Shown in pieces: positions 1-19,599 of a stretch of 64,000 bases of DNA (the first letter of the stretch is position 1; the number at the start of each line of letters is the position of its first letter). A program made the position numbers and the translations under genes. A model generated the notes under the pieces. The model worked only from the letters and a program-made list of their open reading frames with translations. It was not told the DNA's origin and searched no databases. Origin of the DNA: Takakia lepidozioides (lineage: Eukaryota; Streptophyta; Takakiopsida; Takakiales; Takakiaceae); NCBI GenBank assembly GCA_030704615.1, contig CM060733.1, positions 26,846,001-26,910,000 on the forward strand, in the 5' to 3' direction.

Positions 1-1200
1 CCTACCGAAAATCATCCAGAGATTCCAGCCTTATATGGGCCCAGCTCATTTATGCATGACATACCAAAAAATGAGCCAAGTCCACCATGGAAATTGTGAG
101 ATTATAGCGTTGGCCCGGACCTCAAATATCAGGTCCCAAAGAAAAAGTGAGAAAGAAATTGGTTTGACCAAATTAAAACCTAGCTTTATCCAATTTTGCT
201 TGCCCCAGGACCCACCATTTCCAAATCAATAGTGGAGTGGCTATGACCCCACTAAATTGCAGGGCCAACAGATTTTTTCACCTATGCTTGCTTTGCATGC
301 AATTACATGGGGGTTGAAATCTCAAAATTGACAAGAGAAAATGTGCCTCCAAATGAAGTACTTTTTTTTCTACAAAGTTTTTAAAAGCCAATGGTGGATA
401 TATGTATGTAATGCTCACACACCACAAGGTGAAGTGTTTTTTCCAAAATTGCTAATTTTATGCCAAAAATGGCCTTTGGAGTGCAATCTGTTTTGGGCTT
501 GGTGACCTGCCACGTCAGCGGTCAACAAGCCCTTTTCAGGCCCCAAAATGTAAATGAGAGATCTAAGATATTTTTTGTAGGTAGGAGCTTTTGTTTTTTT
601 TTTATAAATTTTGTTTTTTCATCATACTCGAGACAAATCCCTTGTCATTAAAGCTTCAGGAGTGGGCCCCATCAGATTAGATCTGCAAAAATTAGGTCAA
701 ACTGCAAATTCAAAGTGAGCTTGGGAACTTAAGGGTTCTCAACAGTAGTTTTGCAGGCGGGATTAATTTCGGGACCTTCGAGAAGACATCCACAAGCATC
801 AACGTTTTACTTCTCAATTTTGTCCTTTGTAACTTCTTGGGTTCCCATGGACGCGATGCTTTTGTTGAGTAGGTACATGGTATAACAAACCGAACGTTAG
901 GTTGACGTTGTTGAATAAGGATAAGTCCAAACTCTACGTTGGTGAGAATTTGCGGTCAATCTCGGAAGCTTGATCATTTGAGGTGAAACACGTGGTCGAT
1001 TTCTGTGTCATCCAAATTAAAAGCATATGCTACTGTAACAAAGACCATCAAAAAATATAGTCTTTGTTTTCTAGTAGTAGAACTCAAGGCTGATTGCTTT
1101 GCATTATTTTACATCCATGAACCAAATGTGTCCATCCGTTCGAAATCAGTACTTCACTATAGTTCTCTCACTAAATAGACATCAAGATAATAATTGAATA
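1..1200. other. No recognisable gene
   Basis: AT-rich sequence with only short open frames and no recognisable domain. I see no repeat structure or RNA gene here. Confidence 0.5.
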
Positions 1201-1707
1201 TTATGTTGCCAAAATATCACCTAATTTGTTCTTCAAAACATAGGTGTATGCAAAAATCCCAACAACCGTTGATACAACAAGAAATACAAAGGAGATATAC
1301 ATGCGAATGAAAAAGTAGTTGCTATCCAAATACACCATCGTGGGATGGTGGATGGTCGGAGATTTTTTCAAAAAACTTTGTTTTTTGGTCATTCCTCTGG
1401 TGATTGCCCCCTCCTGATTCTCACTAGTATGAGAATATATCTTTTTAGGCAGGGCTACCTCATATGCATGGGGAGGGTACACTGGGTAGTCTACCTCCGA
1501 ATCCGTCGTCGGCAATAGCCGTAACGCTGCTGTTTTTCGGCGAGTCATTATAATGTTGGATAACGGTGGTGGCGTCACTTTTTGCGGCACCGTAGCCGAA
1601 GGAATGGTTTGAGTATAAGATGTTGTGACAGACTCCCACTCTTGGGAGAATGCGCTGGTTCCCGGAGATGTTGGTGTGGGTTGTTGTGCCATTGCAAAGC
1701 CCCTCAA
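1201..1707 (-). CDS. Hypothetical protein with one C-terminal membrane segment
   Basis: Open frame of 168 codons. The first two thirds are Pro/Ser/Thr-rich and look disordered. Residues about 130-160 form one hydrophobic stretch (core FVFLVVSTVVGIFAYTYVL), which would make a tail-anchored or single-pass membrane protein. A second in-frame Met at residue 6 could also be the start. I recognise no family. It lies among SINE-like repeats and has no visible promoter, so it could be a chance frame or the last exon of a longer gene. Confidence 0.25.
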   Translation of the reverse strand: MRGFAMAQQPTPTSPGTSAFSQEWESVTTSYTQTIPSATVPQKVTPPPLSNIIMTRRKTAALRLLPTTDSEVDYPVYPPHAYEVALPKKIYSHTSENQEGAITRGMTKKQSFLKKSPTIHHPTMVYLDSNYFFIRMYISFVFLVVSTVVGIFAYTYVLKNKLGDILAT

Positions 1708-1800
1708 ACTTCCATCTTCTGCCTACAAATCCTGAAAATTTGATGTTGTAAGTAGCTAAGGAAGTTATCCCCAAATAATTGAAAAATATGAATATCTTTG

Positions 1801-1914
1801 TGGTTACGCTGGCTTCGGCCGGAGTCTTCTCTTTCTCTCTTTTAGTTTTTTAGAGAAAGAGAAACACCTGGGAGCCAAATCAGGCCCCTTCATAATGAGA
1901 GGAGAAACCGCGAG

Positions 1915-1952
<38 letters not shown>

Positions 1953-2158
1953 TTTTTTATTCTTTTAGAGAAAGAGAAACACGGAGCCAAATCAGGCCCC
2001 TTCATAATGAGAGGAGAAACCGCGCCATGAATCCTGAGAAATGGGATACCGCCCAGGGAAGGGGGAGAAGAGTATACCACACCCATCAAGTAGCAGGATT
2101 GGACCCCATAATCATCTGGGTGGCACTCAGTGCACTTTACCAATTGAGCTACTGACTG
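1801..2158 (-). repeat. tRNA-derived SINE with duplicated body and (CT)n tract
   Basis: Read on the minus strand from 2158, a tRNA-like head shows an A box (TAGCTCAATTGGTAAAG) and, about 40 nt on, a B-box-like GGGGTCCAATCC. This is the layout of an internal RNA polymerase III promoter. A body of about 50 bp (ending in a run like GAGGAGAAACCGCG on the plus strand) occurs twice, near 1851-1911 and 1971-2023, separated by a CT microsatellite at about 1918-1947. The acceptor stem does not pair, so this is a SINE and not a working tRNA. Confidence 0.55.
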
Positions 2159-2329
2159 TTAGTAAATCTTCTTAGGACTCATTAACTGTTACAAATATGA
2201 CCAAACAAATACCAGCCTACGAACTTGTACTATTATTCATGACATACACTAATTTTGTGAAAATTGACTAAGAAAGTGATGCTGGTATCGTCCAGCTTGT
2301 CCTCGTCCCAGTGTGCTTACTTAGTATTC

Positions 2330-2470
2330 AGAGGTTTAAGTTATTAGGGCCTGAAAGGTGTCCACCTTTCAGTTGGAAGGCAGTAGCCCTTGTGGTGAAG
2401 AGACACCATAATTTACGCTTCCTTCGGGAGGCCTCTCTCTCACTCTATATATATATAATTAGGGCCTCCG
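2330..2470 (+). repeat. Dispersed SINE-like repeat, copy B
   Basis: It shares the run AGGTGTCCACC...GGAAGGCAGTAG...GAAGAGACAC...TTTACGCTTCCTT with copies at 18846-18990 and 30030-30145. It ends in a CTCTCTCTC tail followed by (TA)n. The pattern suggests a short interspersed element whose tail is pyrimidine-rich. Confidence 0.55.
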
Positions 2471-2499
2471 TCTCCCCTGCGTTTAGTACATATACACAC

Positions 2500-4600
2500 T
2501 GACAATTTTTAATCTTATTTTTTAAAAAATATTTTGAAGGGAAACACCGAGTAGCCACCACTCATCACAAATCCGGCCTCTTTAATTACAGTGAGACGAG
2601 AAAATAACCTCTTTCACAGGGCACATGGGACACTGCCGAAGGGAAAATTATACCACAGCTGACAATGTAGCAGGTGCGAGTACTCACACATTAGATCATA
2701 ATATATTGTAGAGTGACAATGTATAATATTTGTATATTTTGGTTAGATTTTTTCTTCCAAAATTTTTTAAAGAAAGGGAATGGAAGCCCTGAGTTTTTAT
2801 ATTAGCGGGACGAAGCCCAAGGATTTTAATTGTAGCGGAGATAACAAATTTTAGGGGGCTTCAATTCCACATTGTCAAAATAATTTCACTATTTCGATTA
2901 CTGGAGAGTTGTTTGGATCAATTGAGTCATAAATGAGTTAATCAAATATTTAGTTCTAGGTAAGCATGTGGAACTACAGAAATCGGCAAAGCTCGGTTTA
3001 TCATTGTTATCATGCAAGCTGCCAAAAGAGGCACAAGAAGCTTCAAGGATGAGAGAGAGATGTCCAGGATTTCCCAACCTTCTCGAGCTCTCGAAATTTG
3101 TCGAGCGCTAAATTTTGGTAGTATTCCTTCCTTTGCTTCTGTTTTTTCCAAGAGAGAGCATTCCTTTCAAGTTATTGGGGGTGAAACAATTAAACTGAAA
3201 ACTCGACAAAGAAAAGAGAGACATTGTTGTTTCTTCCCTCTTGGATTCAAGCGAGCTTACTTAGTCTAAATGCATATCAATCCTTCAATTGGCAGTTTTT
3301 GAGTAACTTCCCTTTTGAGTACGGAGGTTAGCGTGCTGGCAATGGTGTTCAAATTCTTGTTTCCCCCTACTCTATTGGTCATATTTCGTGGTCAATGGTT
3401 TGGAAGGGCAACATTCTACGAGAATCATTCGGTTGTATGGCCAAAACAATTGATGACCGAGTAGAAAAGACCTACATTTGTGTGGCTGGAGACTCGCCGA
3501 GTGGGGGAGGGAAACATCGTTGGAAGTAAGCCATGCTATTAGCTCTTTCACTGTCATATTCTTTATGTCACTCGCCGATCTCGCCTCCATTTGCAACTCC
3601 TTTGCTCTCCTGGTGTTATATACATGTAAACAGTAATGCGCATGGCTAGCTAGGTCTCTAAAGTTGGACCTCGTCCATTTCCATTCAAACCTTTCCAACG
3701 TTTTCCACGCTTGCATTAAAGGTCAATCGACATCCAGAATACATCCCAAAACTCAAATCAGATTTACATGTTTGATACACCAAACCAACACGCAGAGGGT
3801 GTCGTTGCTACCTCATCGCCGAGGACCGAGCACACAGAGCTTCACACCTACACTAGTCTAAAACACACACCCAAAGCAACGCATCCGAGGGAGACAGCCT
3901 ACCAGAAATATATGGCGAGGGAAGCAGCGCAACCTCTAACTTCTATCATCCATCCGCCGCCTGCGACCTCATCCTTCATCCAACACATGACCCACATTCA
4001 TCCTTCAAGCCCCACACTCTGCCATCGATCACAAGCGTATATCTACTAGTGCTGCATTATATCATAAAAATTCCTAATTTTGTTGGTCCAGGTTCTCTCA
4101 CATTATCCCATATCGTTTGCCCGGGTTTGCCATCACGCCATACTATATAGTCACTAGGGGGCTTATTCATCATCCAAGATATAATTTCTAATTCTAATCT
4201 CTCACTACATTCGCTCTTTTTGCTCTATTTACTAATTTAGCTATGGTCATATTTGGTTTTTGGGCCCTTGAGGTGTGATGCCTGGATCCGGCGCTATGGG
4301 TTTGTTCTCCTTCCTCTACCGGACTTGACCCTATCCGGGGAATGTAGTCAGTAGAAAGGCCTGGTAAAGAAGACGGAATCTTTCTAAGAGGACGCCACAG
4401 ACCCAGACCTCCAACACTTTCATCCAACCACTTAGACACACCGTTACGCCCAACGTACGCTTGCGGAAGACTCAAAAGCCACCACCCTCACTGCCATGGC
4501 AGTGAGGCTTAAATAGCATTAGGTCATAATCTAATCTTAGTGCCATGTGACACTTACACATAGGTCCACCATATGTCCTTCCAGCATAGCTATAGAAAGA
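2500..4600. other. No recognisable gene
   Basis: Mixed AT-rich sequence. Frames of up to 114 codons exist (for example 3372-3716 on the minus strand), but none shows a domain or a partner exon that I can recognise. Confidence 0.4.
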
Positions 4601-4635
4601 AGCCTGATCACCTAGTCTCATCCTAAACTAGCTGT

Positions 4636-4662
4636 TAGAATAAGAATAAGAATAAGAATAAG
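4636..4662. repeat. (AATAAG)n microsatellite
   Basis: Four tandem copies of AATAAG. A run of C follows further on at about 5180-5194. Confidence 0.8.
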
Positions 4663-5309
4663 ACAGCCCCTAATAAAGCCATCAGCTCTTGCCAGCTCAT
4701 CCTCATGCGCAAGGTGTACGTCCATCCAGCTTTCATCCGGGCTTCGTCCATCCCTTAAAGCATCCCTCCTCCATCCATCCATGTCGAAAAGTAAGGTGAG
4801 AAGGAATCCCAGCTCCACAGATGTAGCCCCCTAAATACTAACTAAAATAATTACTATATTTGTATAATAGTGAGGTGAGCGCTCAGCACATCCTTATATA
4901 GCCCTCCAGAAGACCCTACAGACGTCTAAGACAGCCCCAAGTGTCCTACCCTACATAAAGCACACCACACTTTGACACGTTCCCACTAATTCCAAACCCG
5001 CCCATAGAAACTGTAACTCTAACCCACCACTAGCTGATCCAATGGTTGGGCCTATTTCCTTACCTTCTATAAATAAAACATTCCCTCCCCCCTCTCTCGA
5101 GGTGTCTCCTGCAGCCCGGGCCCACCCATCTACTCGACCCCTTTCTCTCGCCCTTGCGTGTCTTCCCCCTGCCTCTAGCCCCCCCCCCCCCCCACTTCAA
5201 TCGTGCTAGCTAGTCATTGAAACTTGGGTTTACATATTTGGTCTACTGGTATTAATTAATTATGTCATGGTGTACCGCACATTTGTATATTAAATGATGG
5301 AACTTTATT

Positions 5310-5398
5310 ATAGGGCCCACTCCTGAATGGGGAGTAGCCGCAAGGCGAAGTGGCTCTTAGTTACGCCGGCGGCTTCGGCCGGAGCCTCTCTCTCTCTA
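5310..5398 (+). repeat. SINE 3'-end copy
   Basis: The stretch with GGCGGCTTCGGCCGGAG followed by CCTCTCTCTCTCT resembles the end of the 1801-1850 repeat and the CT-tailed ends of the other SINE-like copies. Confidence 0.4.
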
Positions 5399-5399
5399 A

Positions 5400-6600
5400 C
5401 TTTATTAAACATATCCAAAAAGTTGAAAAGGTGTCATAGGGTGGTCTTCACTCCAATCGTTTGAACTCTGAATATCTGCCTGCACGGTGAAAGTGCCTAT
5501 GTTGAAAGCTAAATTACACATATCAGTACACATGATCAGTAAGCGAACAAACTTGGGTTGCAGACCGTTTCGTGCATGCGGAATCTGAGATTTGTCCACT
5601 TTTCCCACGTCACACAAACCTGGGCCCTTATTGGTGATTCTCCTGCTGTTCTTTATGCGAAGCTTCAGAAGGTTTCGAATGTAAAAAAACTTCTGCCAGT
5701 CCACCGATCACATCCGCACGTCCCAAATCTTGAAGCATTTGAAATAAGGGAAGATGCCTCGTAGAAAATGCGTGCTGTATCAACAATCTCAAGGTCCTGT
5801 GGCAAAACCATTGATTTCCACGAACAATGGGAATCCAACAGCGGGATAAAACTGTCCAGATCGCAACATATGAAGAAGGACAGCTGAAAGAGTTGTTGCA
5901 ATCTATCTACGTACCTTGTGTTTCTGCCACAATTGTGCACGCTCCAAAATATTTCTGATGCGACAAACAGACAGACCCGGTTTTTTGATGCAGACGCTCC
6001 ATATTTTAGGTACTCATCCATACCCTGTTGCATCTAATCGGCAGTAACGCCCTTATGCACAAACCGAAAGTGCTACTTTTCATGCAGTCCCCACCATGTC
6101 CACAAAAGTGTGGAGTCCCGTATCCCTCAACAACTTGCAATGGACGACACGACCAAATGGCGCAAACTGTGGACCTAACCATCCCAATTTTTTTTTAATC
6201 TGCTTGTGAAGCATTTGAATGCTGGAACTATATACCTGACAAACCATCTGGATATGTAGGTGCAAGAGAGTGTCACCTTTTCCTAAAGCGCACAAACCCG
6301 TGACACAGCCATCATGTATGAACTGTTCCTCTTGTATGGCCCAATTATTATTTTTCTTTCAAATTCGGCATTCCCTGCTTGGGACTGCCCTGGGTGTCAG
6401 GCCCTCAAATCTGGGAATGCACTTTTGTGATGAATTTGAAAGGAAAACAAATTTAAGGGGCCTGATTTGTGAGCTGTCGCTCCCAGGTGTTTCGAAAAAA
6501 ATAAAATACAAATGTGGGTCCTACGAGAGAAATAATAACTTATTTAGGGTGGCAGTCACCACACCCCCGAGGGTTCTTGATGACACGAAGAGGATTCCCA
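5400..6600. other. Unrecognised, possibly decayed coding sequence
   Basis: Three minus-strand frames (5405-5704, 5665-6033, 6080-6295) lie end to end with small overlaps, as an interrupted ancestral reading frame would. I do not recognise a family in any of them. Confidence 0.25.
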
Positions 6601-6613
6601 GGGACTGTGCTGA

Positions 6614-8305
6614 TCAGCCCAAAGAAAATTCCTTTCCCTCTGCCTCCACATCATGCAACAGGCATGTAACCTCCTTCATCTGCCCTAGTAATCTGTTCAG
6701 CTCAGCATGGATTTCATTGATTTGTGGATGCGATTTTTCAGCTACACCAAATGTATGAACCAGGTTGTCAACCTCAACGCAGCAGCGACCTGGGTCCTTT
6801 CTAACACCTCTGTCCTTCATCAACTTTCTCACCTTTGCAGTATCCTCCCACCTGCCAGCTGCAGCATAGATATTTGATAGTAGCACATATGTTGACACGT
6901 CCTTGGGATCCAGCTTGAGAAGGCTTTTGGCTGCATGTTCTGCCACCTCCACATTCCCATGAATTCTGCAAGCTCCAAGCAAGGCCCCCCAGACCGCAAC
7001 ACCTGGTTGAACAGGCATTTTGTTGATAAAGTCCGCTGCTTCATCCAACCGCCCTGCACGACCAAGAAGGTCCACCATGCAGCCAAAATGCTCCACTGTA
7101 GGATTAAGGTCATAATCCTGACACATAGAGTGAAAGTAGTGACAAGCTTCATCCACTAGACCCACATGGCTACAAGCAGATAGGAGACATATAAAGGTGA
7201 TACCGTCTGGCTTCAAGGATTCCTTCTGCATTTGTTCAAATAGTTGCATGGCTTCCATAGCACACCCATGTTGTGCATAACCTGCAATCAGTGCACTCCA
7301 TGAGACCACGTTTCGCTGAGCCATGTTGTTGAAGACTTGATGTGCATCCTTCATGCTCCCACATTTAGCATACATGTCCACGAGGGCGGTCTCCAAGATG
7401 GTATCCGGCACAATTCCAGCTTTGCTGATGTCTGCATGGACCTCCATGCCCTTTTCCAGGGCAGTCACGTTGGCACATGCCTTAAGAACAGAAGTGAGTG
7501 TGATATTGTTGGGCAACACCCCTTCCTGTATCATTTGCTTATATGTCTCAAAAGCCTCCCTACAACACCCATGCTGAGCATATCCTGTAACCATTGCACT
7601 CCATGAGACCACATTCCGACGAGTCATTTTGTCAAACACACAATGTGCATCCTTCATGCTCCCACATTTGGCATACATATCAATGAGGGTGTTCTCCAGA
7701 ATGATATCTGGTGTAATTCCAGCTTTTATGATGTTAGCGTGGATCTCTCTGCCCTTTTCCAGGGCAACCAGACTAACACAAGCCTTCAGAGCACAAATGA
7801 AGGTAACTCTATTGGGTGTTACGCCTTCCTGTATCATTTGCTTGTAAATCTCTAAGGCCTCTCTACCATACCCATGATTGGCATATCCTCCCATCATTGT
7901 AGTCCATGTAATCACATCTCGTTCAGGCATTTTGTCAAACACTAGGCGTGCATCCACCACACTTCCACACTTGGCATGCATGTTGATGAGTGTGTTGAGT
8001 AGAAAGATGTTTGGCTTGAATCCACTTTGGATAATATGGGCATGTACCTGCTTTCCCTCTGCTAGGGCTTTCATCTTGATGCACTCTTGCAAGAGAAAGA
8101 CATAAGTTTTGGAATCTGCCAAAATGCCTCCATGGTTTAAAACGTGCAGCGCCCCTTTCAATTGTCCTGCCTTGTTTAGTCTCCTCACATCCCCACAAGT
8201 GCCAGAAGAGTTCTTGTCGACTACCTCTCTCAATCCTCTTTCAAAAGCAATTGTCATGGTGGGGGTGCCTGACTCAAACAACTGTGCCTGATTCAACCCC
8301 ACCAT
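6614..8305 (-). CDS. PLS-class PPR protein with E domains, no DYW
   Basis: A 563-residue uninterrupted frame. It is made of tandem PPR motifs in the P-L-S order: repeated units such as [19 protein letters not shown] (S type), [17 protein letters not shown] (P/L type) and [18 protein letters not shown] (L type), about ten motifs over residues 60-440. E1 and E2 motifs follow ([20 protein letters not shown], then [20 protein letters not shown]). It ends about 20 residues after E2 with no DYW cytidine-deaminase domain. Such proteins bind organelle RNA in a sequence-specific way and act in C-to-U editing or RNA processing, recruiting a deaminase in trans when DYW is absent. Residues 1-50 are not PPR and could hold a targeting peptide. 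A CATGCAG lies just upstream of the chosen ATG, so a 5' exon is possible. A decayed relative lies at 25240-25750. Confidence 0.9.
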   Translation of the reverse strand: MVGLNQAQLFESGTPTMTIAFERGLREVVDKNSSGTCGDVRRLNKAGQLKGALHVLNHGGILADSKTYVFLLQECIKMKALAEGKQVHAHIIQSGFKPNIFLLNTLINMHAKCGSVVDARLVFDKMPERDVITWTTMMGGYANHGYGREALEIYKQMIQEGVTPNRVTFICALKACVSLVALEKGREIHANIIKAGITPDIILENTLIDMYAKCGSMKDAHCVFDKMTRRNVVSWSAMVTGYAQHGCCREAFETYKQMIQEGVLPNNITLTSVLKACANVTALEKGMEVHADISKAGIVPDTILETALVDMYAKCGSMKDAHQVFNNMAQRNVVSWSALIAGYAQHGCAMEAMQLFEQMQKESLKPDGITFICLLSACSHVGLVDEACHYFHSMCQDYDLNPTVEHFGCMVDLLGRAGRLDEAADFINKMPVQPGVAVWGALLGACRIHGNVEVAEHAAKSLLKLDPKDVSTYVLLSNIYAAAGRWEDTAKVRKLMKDRGVRKDPGRCCVEVDNLVHTFGVAEKSHPQINEIHAELNRLLGQMKEVTCLLHDVEAEGKEFSLG

Positions 8306-9240
8306 CCTGCATGAGTAAAACCTTGTAAGTTACCAACCTTGATGCAAAATCTATCTTGAAGAAAGGTCTCTTCATGCCGACTGGCCACAACATATATTTT
8401 CTTTCTATGTAGGGAATACCAAGTACCAATTTTGTGCTCAACTTGACACTAAGAAAAAGCTACAACATAAAACATCTGTTCAGGCTACACTGTTGGGAAT
8501 AATCTCCCATGAACCCCCGCACACACGACTTTTCTGCTCAATTTCTGTAGGAATCAAGAGAATTAACTATCCCTTCGTTCAGTAGCAGAACTCTGCTCAA
8601 TGAGTGCCTACTTGTTTCCATTGTTGAAATGTATAACAAGACCACTTAGTAAACAACCCCGATGCTACCAAGCATCTACAAATGAGCAAGAATGGGCATA
8701 CTGGAATCTTCCCCTAGACACCCCCCCACCCCCCGGCCCCCACCGGGACTTGCAACTTGATGCTTCAAGCTTCTCCGATTGACCTGGGCAATTACAAGTC
8801 AGTGAAACTCTCAGATAGCTGACAGAAGTTCTCTCGTTCAGTGCTCAATGTCAAAGTTCTTATTCAGACAGAACAGACCTTTCTACTCCATTCGACACCA
8901 TGGATGACAAGTCAAAATCTATACACGGGGTAAGTGTCCCAAGCAGTCAGACGGACAATCCGTCCCTAAGTGTGCGGAGTCTGAACATCGTGTAACTGAA
9001 GGATTTGGTACTCTGAATGGTTTACCAATCCTCAAAGTTTACACAAGACGAGCAAAATCTACACACGGGGTAACTGTCCCCCCTTTGCAGAACGGTTGGC
9101 CGTCCAGGAGCAACAATAGGCTACCAAGATCATTGGGAGGAAACTAATTGTCTGCGGTAGAGCTGTTAATTGAGATTAAACTCAAGATAGCTGAGAGACG
9201 AGTACTCTATAAGAGTGCTGCAATTTGAAAACCAACAAAG
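8306..9240. other. Spacer with a short tandem duplication
   Basis: No gene. Two related segments start near 8915 and 9050, each with AAATCTA(T/C)ACACGGGGTAA(G/C)TGTCCC. This suggests a tandem duplication of about 135 bp. Confidence 0.45.
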
Positions 9241-10315
9241 AATTGTGGGCGAGGTACTACCAGATCCGTAAAGATATCAATCAGCTTGTAAGGTCTCAGA
9301 AGAAATTATACTGATATACAGTGAAATAAACTCAAACCAACATGGTGGTAATGACAAGAGAATCTGGTTGGCCCTTCAATGTTTGTACAAGCCGAAAAGC
9401 TGTCAGCAAGTACAAGCGCTGAAGACTACTGAGGGTGCCGTGGTGACTTCATCGGTTGACATTGTCAAAACCTTTGAAAACCACTACAGTATCCTTGGCA
9501 GAACTTCTAGGTCTAACAGTGAGGGGTCCTCTGATGAATGGAAGGACACAGTTGGAAAAACTGTTCCTATGATTCAAAACAGCCCTGATGAACTGGAGTA
9601 TATTTCAAAGGCTTACAACGCTCCCATTAGTTCTTCTGAGATTGTGGAAGCAATTGAACATTTAAACGGATATAAAGCAGGTCGACCTGATGGCATAGTC
9701 AACGAGCTTATCAAGCACGGTGGCGATCCCATGATAGAGGCCCTAGTTCTCCTCTTTAACCTTATCTGGAAGACTGAAATGATCCCCTTTCGCTGGCGAC
9801 AGGGGGTCATTGTCAATCTATACAAGAAGGGTGACAGAGAAGAACCAGGGAACTACTGTGGCATCACGCTTCTCAATGCTGTTGGCAAGATATTTTGCAG
9901 AGTTATAAGTACTCGTCTCGAGGTTGATATGGAAATCTAGAGGTTGTTTTCACGAAGGCCAAGCTGGCTTTCAGCGAAACAGGGGCTGTATGGATCACAT
10001 CTTCACTCTAAGCCAGATTATCCAGGGAAGGAAAAAAGAGGGGAAACCCACTATGTTTTCTTCTTGGATGTCAAGAAGGCTTATGACACAGTGTGGAGAG
10101 ATGGTCTATGGCGCCTCTGGTCTTGTGGGATCGAGGGAAAGATGTGGAGAGTTGTCCATAACTTGTATGCTCACACCAAAAGCTGTGTCACTGTTAATGG
10201 ACAGAAGTCCAACTTCTTGGACATAGACCAAGGTGCAGCTCAAGGATGTACCCTCTCCCCTCTGCTCTTCAATGTTTTCATCAATCAACTTTCTAAGCTG
10301 TATGGGTAAGTTTTG
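9241..10315 (+). pseudogene. Frameshifted non-LTR retrotransposon reverse transcriptase
   Basis: Reverse transcriptase of a LINE-type element. Frame 1 (9368-9937) has the fingers region: GRPDGIVNELIKHGG, then FRWRQGVIVNLYKKGD and NYCGITLLNAVGKIF. A frameshift near 9940 moves to a frame with EGQAGFQRNRGCMDHIFTL, and another near 10040 moves to FFLDVKKAYDTVW (motif A with its catalytic Asp) and AAQGCTLSPLLFNVFIN (motif B). The sequence stops before the YADD motif C, so the copy is both frameshifted and truncated at 3'. Its motifs differ from the L1-like LINEs elsewhere in the window (31.6-33.7, 56.3-56.8 and 26.6-27.3 kb), so it belongs to another clade. It is not active. Confidence 0.85.
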
Positions 10316-11089
10316 CTACAGAGTACACTGCATAGATTATGGAACTCACCTATCGCATGAGGCAGCCACTGCCTAAGAAGAACGGCGCAGCGTTTGACGC
10401 CAGCCTCAGGTTTCCTTGAGGGAAGTATTTTACGGAAGTAATCTGCCCTTGGGATCTGTTACCAGAAGGCTCTGAAGACCTGTCTTGACTTGGATCAATC
10501 TCAGTCTACAGCCCAGCTGAGTGGTTTCATTTTGAATTGTGTGTGTGCTTTGTTTCAAGACATGGAAGTACACCCCTTTTGGGCTATGATGGAAGATTTG
10601 GTTTTATCTCTATACTTAAAGCACTGGTTTGCTTGAGTAAAGGTTAAGGTTGACTTGGAGGTCATTGACATGCTAGAAAGCACGAATACCGGAATTCTGG
10701 AATCCCAGTGTGACAGTACAGTGAATATGAATATTGTTCAGTATGATGTCTGTCACTATGAAGAAAGGTGGGGGTTTTGAAGGGTTTCTAACAAACCCCA
10801 CCACCCGCCCCGATCACCCAGAAGTGTGAAACAAATCAGGAGCAAGCCTGTGATTTAGGAGAAGGGTGATGGTGCCCTTTTCTCAGGGCTGTTTCTGTCT
10901 TTGTTTTTCCTTAGAAAAACAGTGTGATCTAGTCCTAAGTGACTAATCCTTGCTTGTCTTGACAAGACAAGTCCTATCTCTTTCAGAATCCATCCCAAAA
11001 AGGATACTTACCCCTAGGTGCCTCCAGCTTGTCATCCACCCATGGAGGTTTCTTGTAGGTGGCAATCCACTGAGCCTCGTTTATATGCT
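10316..11089. other. No recognisable gene
   Basis: Unannotated sequence after the truncated LINE. It may include the element's decayed 3' part, but I cannot support that. Confidence 0.35.
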
Positions 11090-11322
11090 TGTGCTTGAAA
11101 CCTGGTCCCCTATGATGGATCTGTACCCAAATTCACTCCCTGCCTCCTTGAGCTATCCCTGCCTCCAGAACAAAAAATCAGAGATAATGACAACCCATAA
11201 TTTACTGGCAAACTACCTACCAGGCTCCAGAGCATATGCTGAATTGGTAACAGGACTACGAAAACATGTCTGAAGGAGAGAGGGAGAGAGAATTTAATCC
11301 CCCTCTAGCAGCCTCTAGCCTT
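11090..11322 (+). repeat. Dispersed repeat R1, copy 1
   Basis: About 230 bp that recurs at 20900-21125 in the same orientation. Shared runs include CAACCCATAATTTACTGGCAA and GGAGAGAGGGAGAGAGAATT, and both end in AGCCTCTAGCCTTGTAG. The internal sequence is about 80-85% alike by eye. It encodes nothing recognisable. Confidence 0.7.
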
Positions 11323-12735
11323 GTAGCTTGCGAGAGGTGCAACATGTATATGGGGTTTTCCAGCCACAGGGAATTGTGCAGGTGAGAAAACAGACACCCA
11401 CCTTATTGCCTCGATTGTTACACCGTGTACTGGGGTTCGAACAATACTCCTTCCAAAGCTCCATGCTTTCCATACCCTTGCGTATGCCAGCAACTCTCTT
11501 GCTGAATTTTGACCACTGCTGGACGTAATTACTCATATTTCTCCACCTCCAGATAGCCTCCTTGCTCATCACCCTTGTCCGTACACCTCGTCCTCCGCTA
11601 CTGGCCTCCAATCCCCCACAATTGGCTTGAAACTAATCGACAAAACTCTGAATGTAATAAAGTTCGTGCAATCGCCTCTTGAATCTTTCATTCCAGGATT
11701 CTGAGGGCACACCGATATCCCTGGAAAACGTGTGGAAGGCTGACATGCATGCTCTGGGGTAGGCAAATTACATATACATATATATATTTTCCGGGAACAA
11801 CCGTACATGGAGCACCCGCGGCATTAGAGACATTAGAGTTTCGTGCGTTTGAACAAAAGAACATATAATGTATTCACATTCGTCCAAGATTCTCCATAGC
11901 TTCCGTGTGTGCGCGCACCATCAGAATCTCTCTGTTGCTTACGCCTACAGATTGCTTACGGTAAGTCTCCTAAATACACTCTCCACCCACTCATAACCTA
12001 CTCTGCAGCCATAAAAAGTGAGAGGCACTTGGGGACATGTATCTTTTCATGGAATTGAACAACCCACTTTGAAACCTTCATACTTGCATATACAAATATA
12101 AACCTAAAGATCTTTGAGGTTTTCCCTCACAGTATCGGTTGATTGCTTGGAAGTGCAAAGTTGTTGAGTTGGGTTAAGTGTGCTGCTATTCACAGCGCTG
12201 TGTTGTTTTGGTAGTCTTCCTCACCAAGCTGCACTGCATGTGGGCACTTGTTGGGAGGGAAATGAGAGAAGCACCTTGAAATATCACCTTTTTGTCAAGG
12301 TTTCCAGTACGGAGTGCTAGAACACGTTCATAGTTTACACACACAATAGTGAGCACTTCTCTACTAAGATTCTGCAGTATTTCTAGAGATAAAGAGAGAG
12401 GAGAAAAGAGAGGGACTAATATAACAACTCAAAACTGCAATGATGGTTCTCGCATACGCCCACAAACGCCATCCTCTCGTGCACTACCTTTCAATAGAGG
12501 ATCATCTACCAACCATTAAAAAAATATGTAACGGCAAAGCATCTCTTTCAAGGGGGTCCTGTAACAGACTCTATTTCAGACCAAGGAGTATCGAGTGGCG
12601 TCCACGGTTACAAAATACGTTGTACACAGTAGTGCCACAGATACTTGCAAAAAGTCTTAAGCCCATCTTCCCTACAAGTATGCAAAATGTACCAGTGATA
12701 GGCGCGCTCCCAGCTTTGGGTGCCGCCGCGCGGGC

Positions 12736-12742
12736 TATATAA
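12736..12742 (+). promoter_or_regulatory. TATA box of PYRD
   Basis: TATATAA in the context GCGGGCTATATAAGCAG, directly after a GC-rich stretch. It lies about 155 bp upstream of the ATG at 12892. Transcription would start near 12765 and give a 5' UTR of roughly 125 nt. The assignment rests on the first exon called at 12892-12926. Confidence 0.6.
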
Positions 12743-12891
12743 GCAGTCCTTAGTCAATTTTCTCTTGCATTAACATCTACTTTCAAGTTGGGAGGCAGAC
12801 AAAGCTTGAATTTGGGAAAGCGACAGCAAAACACAGAGGGGGCAGTAAAATCAACTTCGGCCTTGTCCCCTGAAAGCCTGACAACACGGCC

Positions 12892-19493
<6,602 letters not shown>

Positions 19494-19599
19494 ATCTTAC
19501 AAAGACAACATTTGTCAGTCTGACTCATTTTCACTAGATTGAAAGGAAAACAAGTCATGTTTCATACATTTTCTTTGTCATGAAGTCTGAAGAAATCAT

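Noticed and set aside
2085-2158. Functional tRNA gene on the minus strand
   Set aside because: A and B boxes are present, but the acceptor and T stems do not pair and the body continues as a repeated SINE.
7337-8105. Several plus-strand frames across the PPR gene
   Set aside because: They are antisense shadows of the PPR repeats and repeat with the PPR period.
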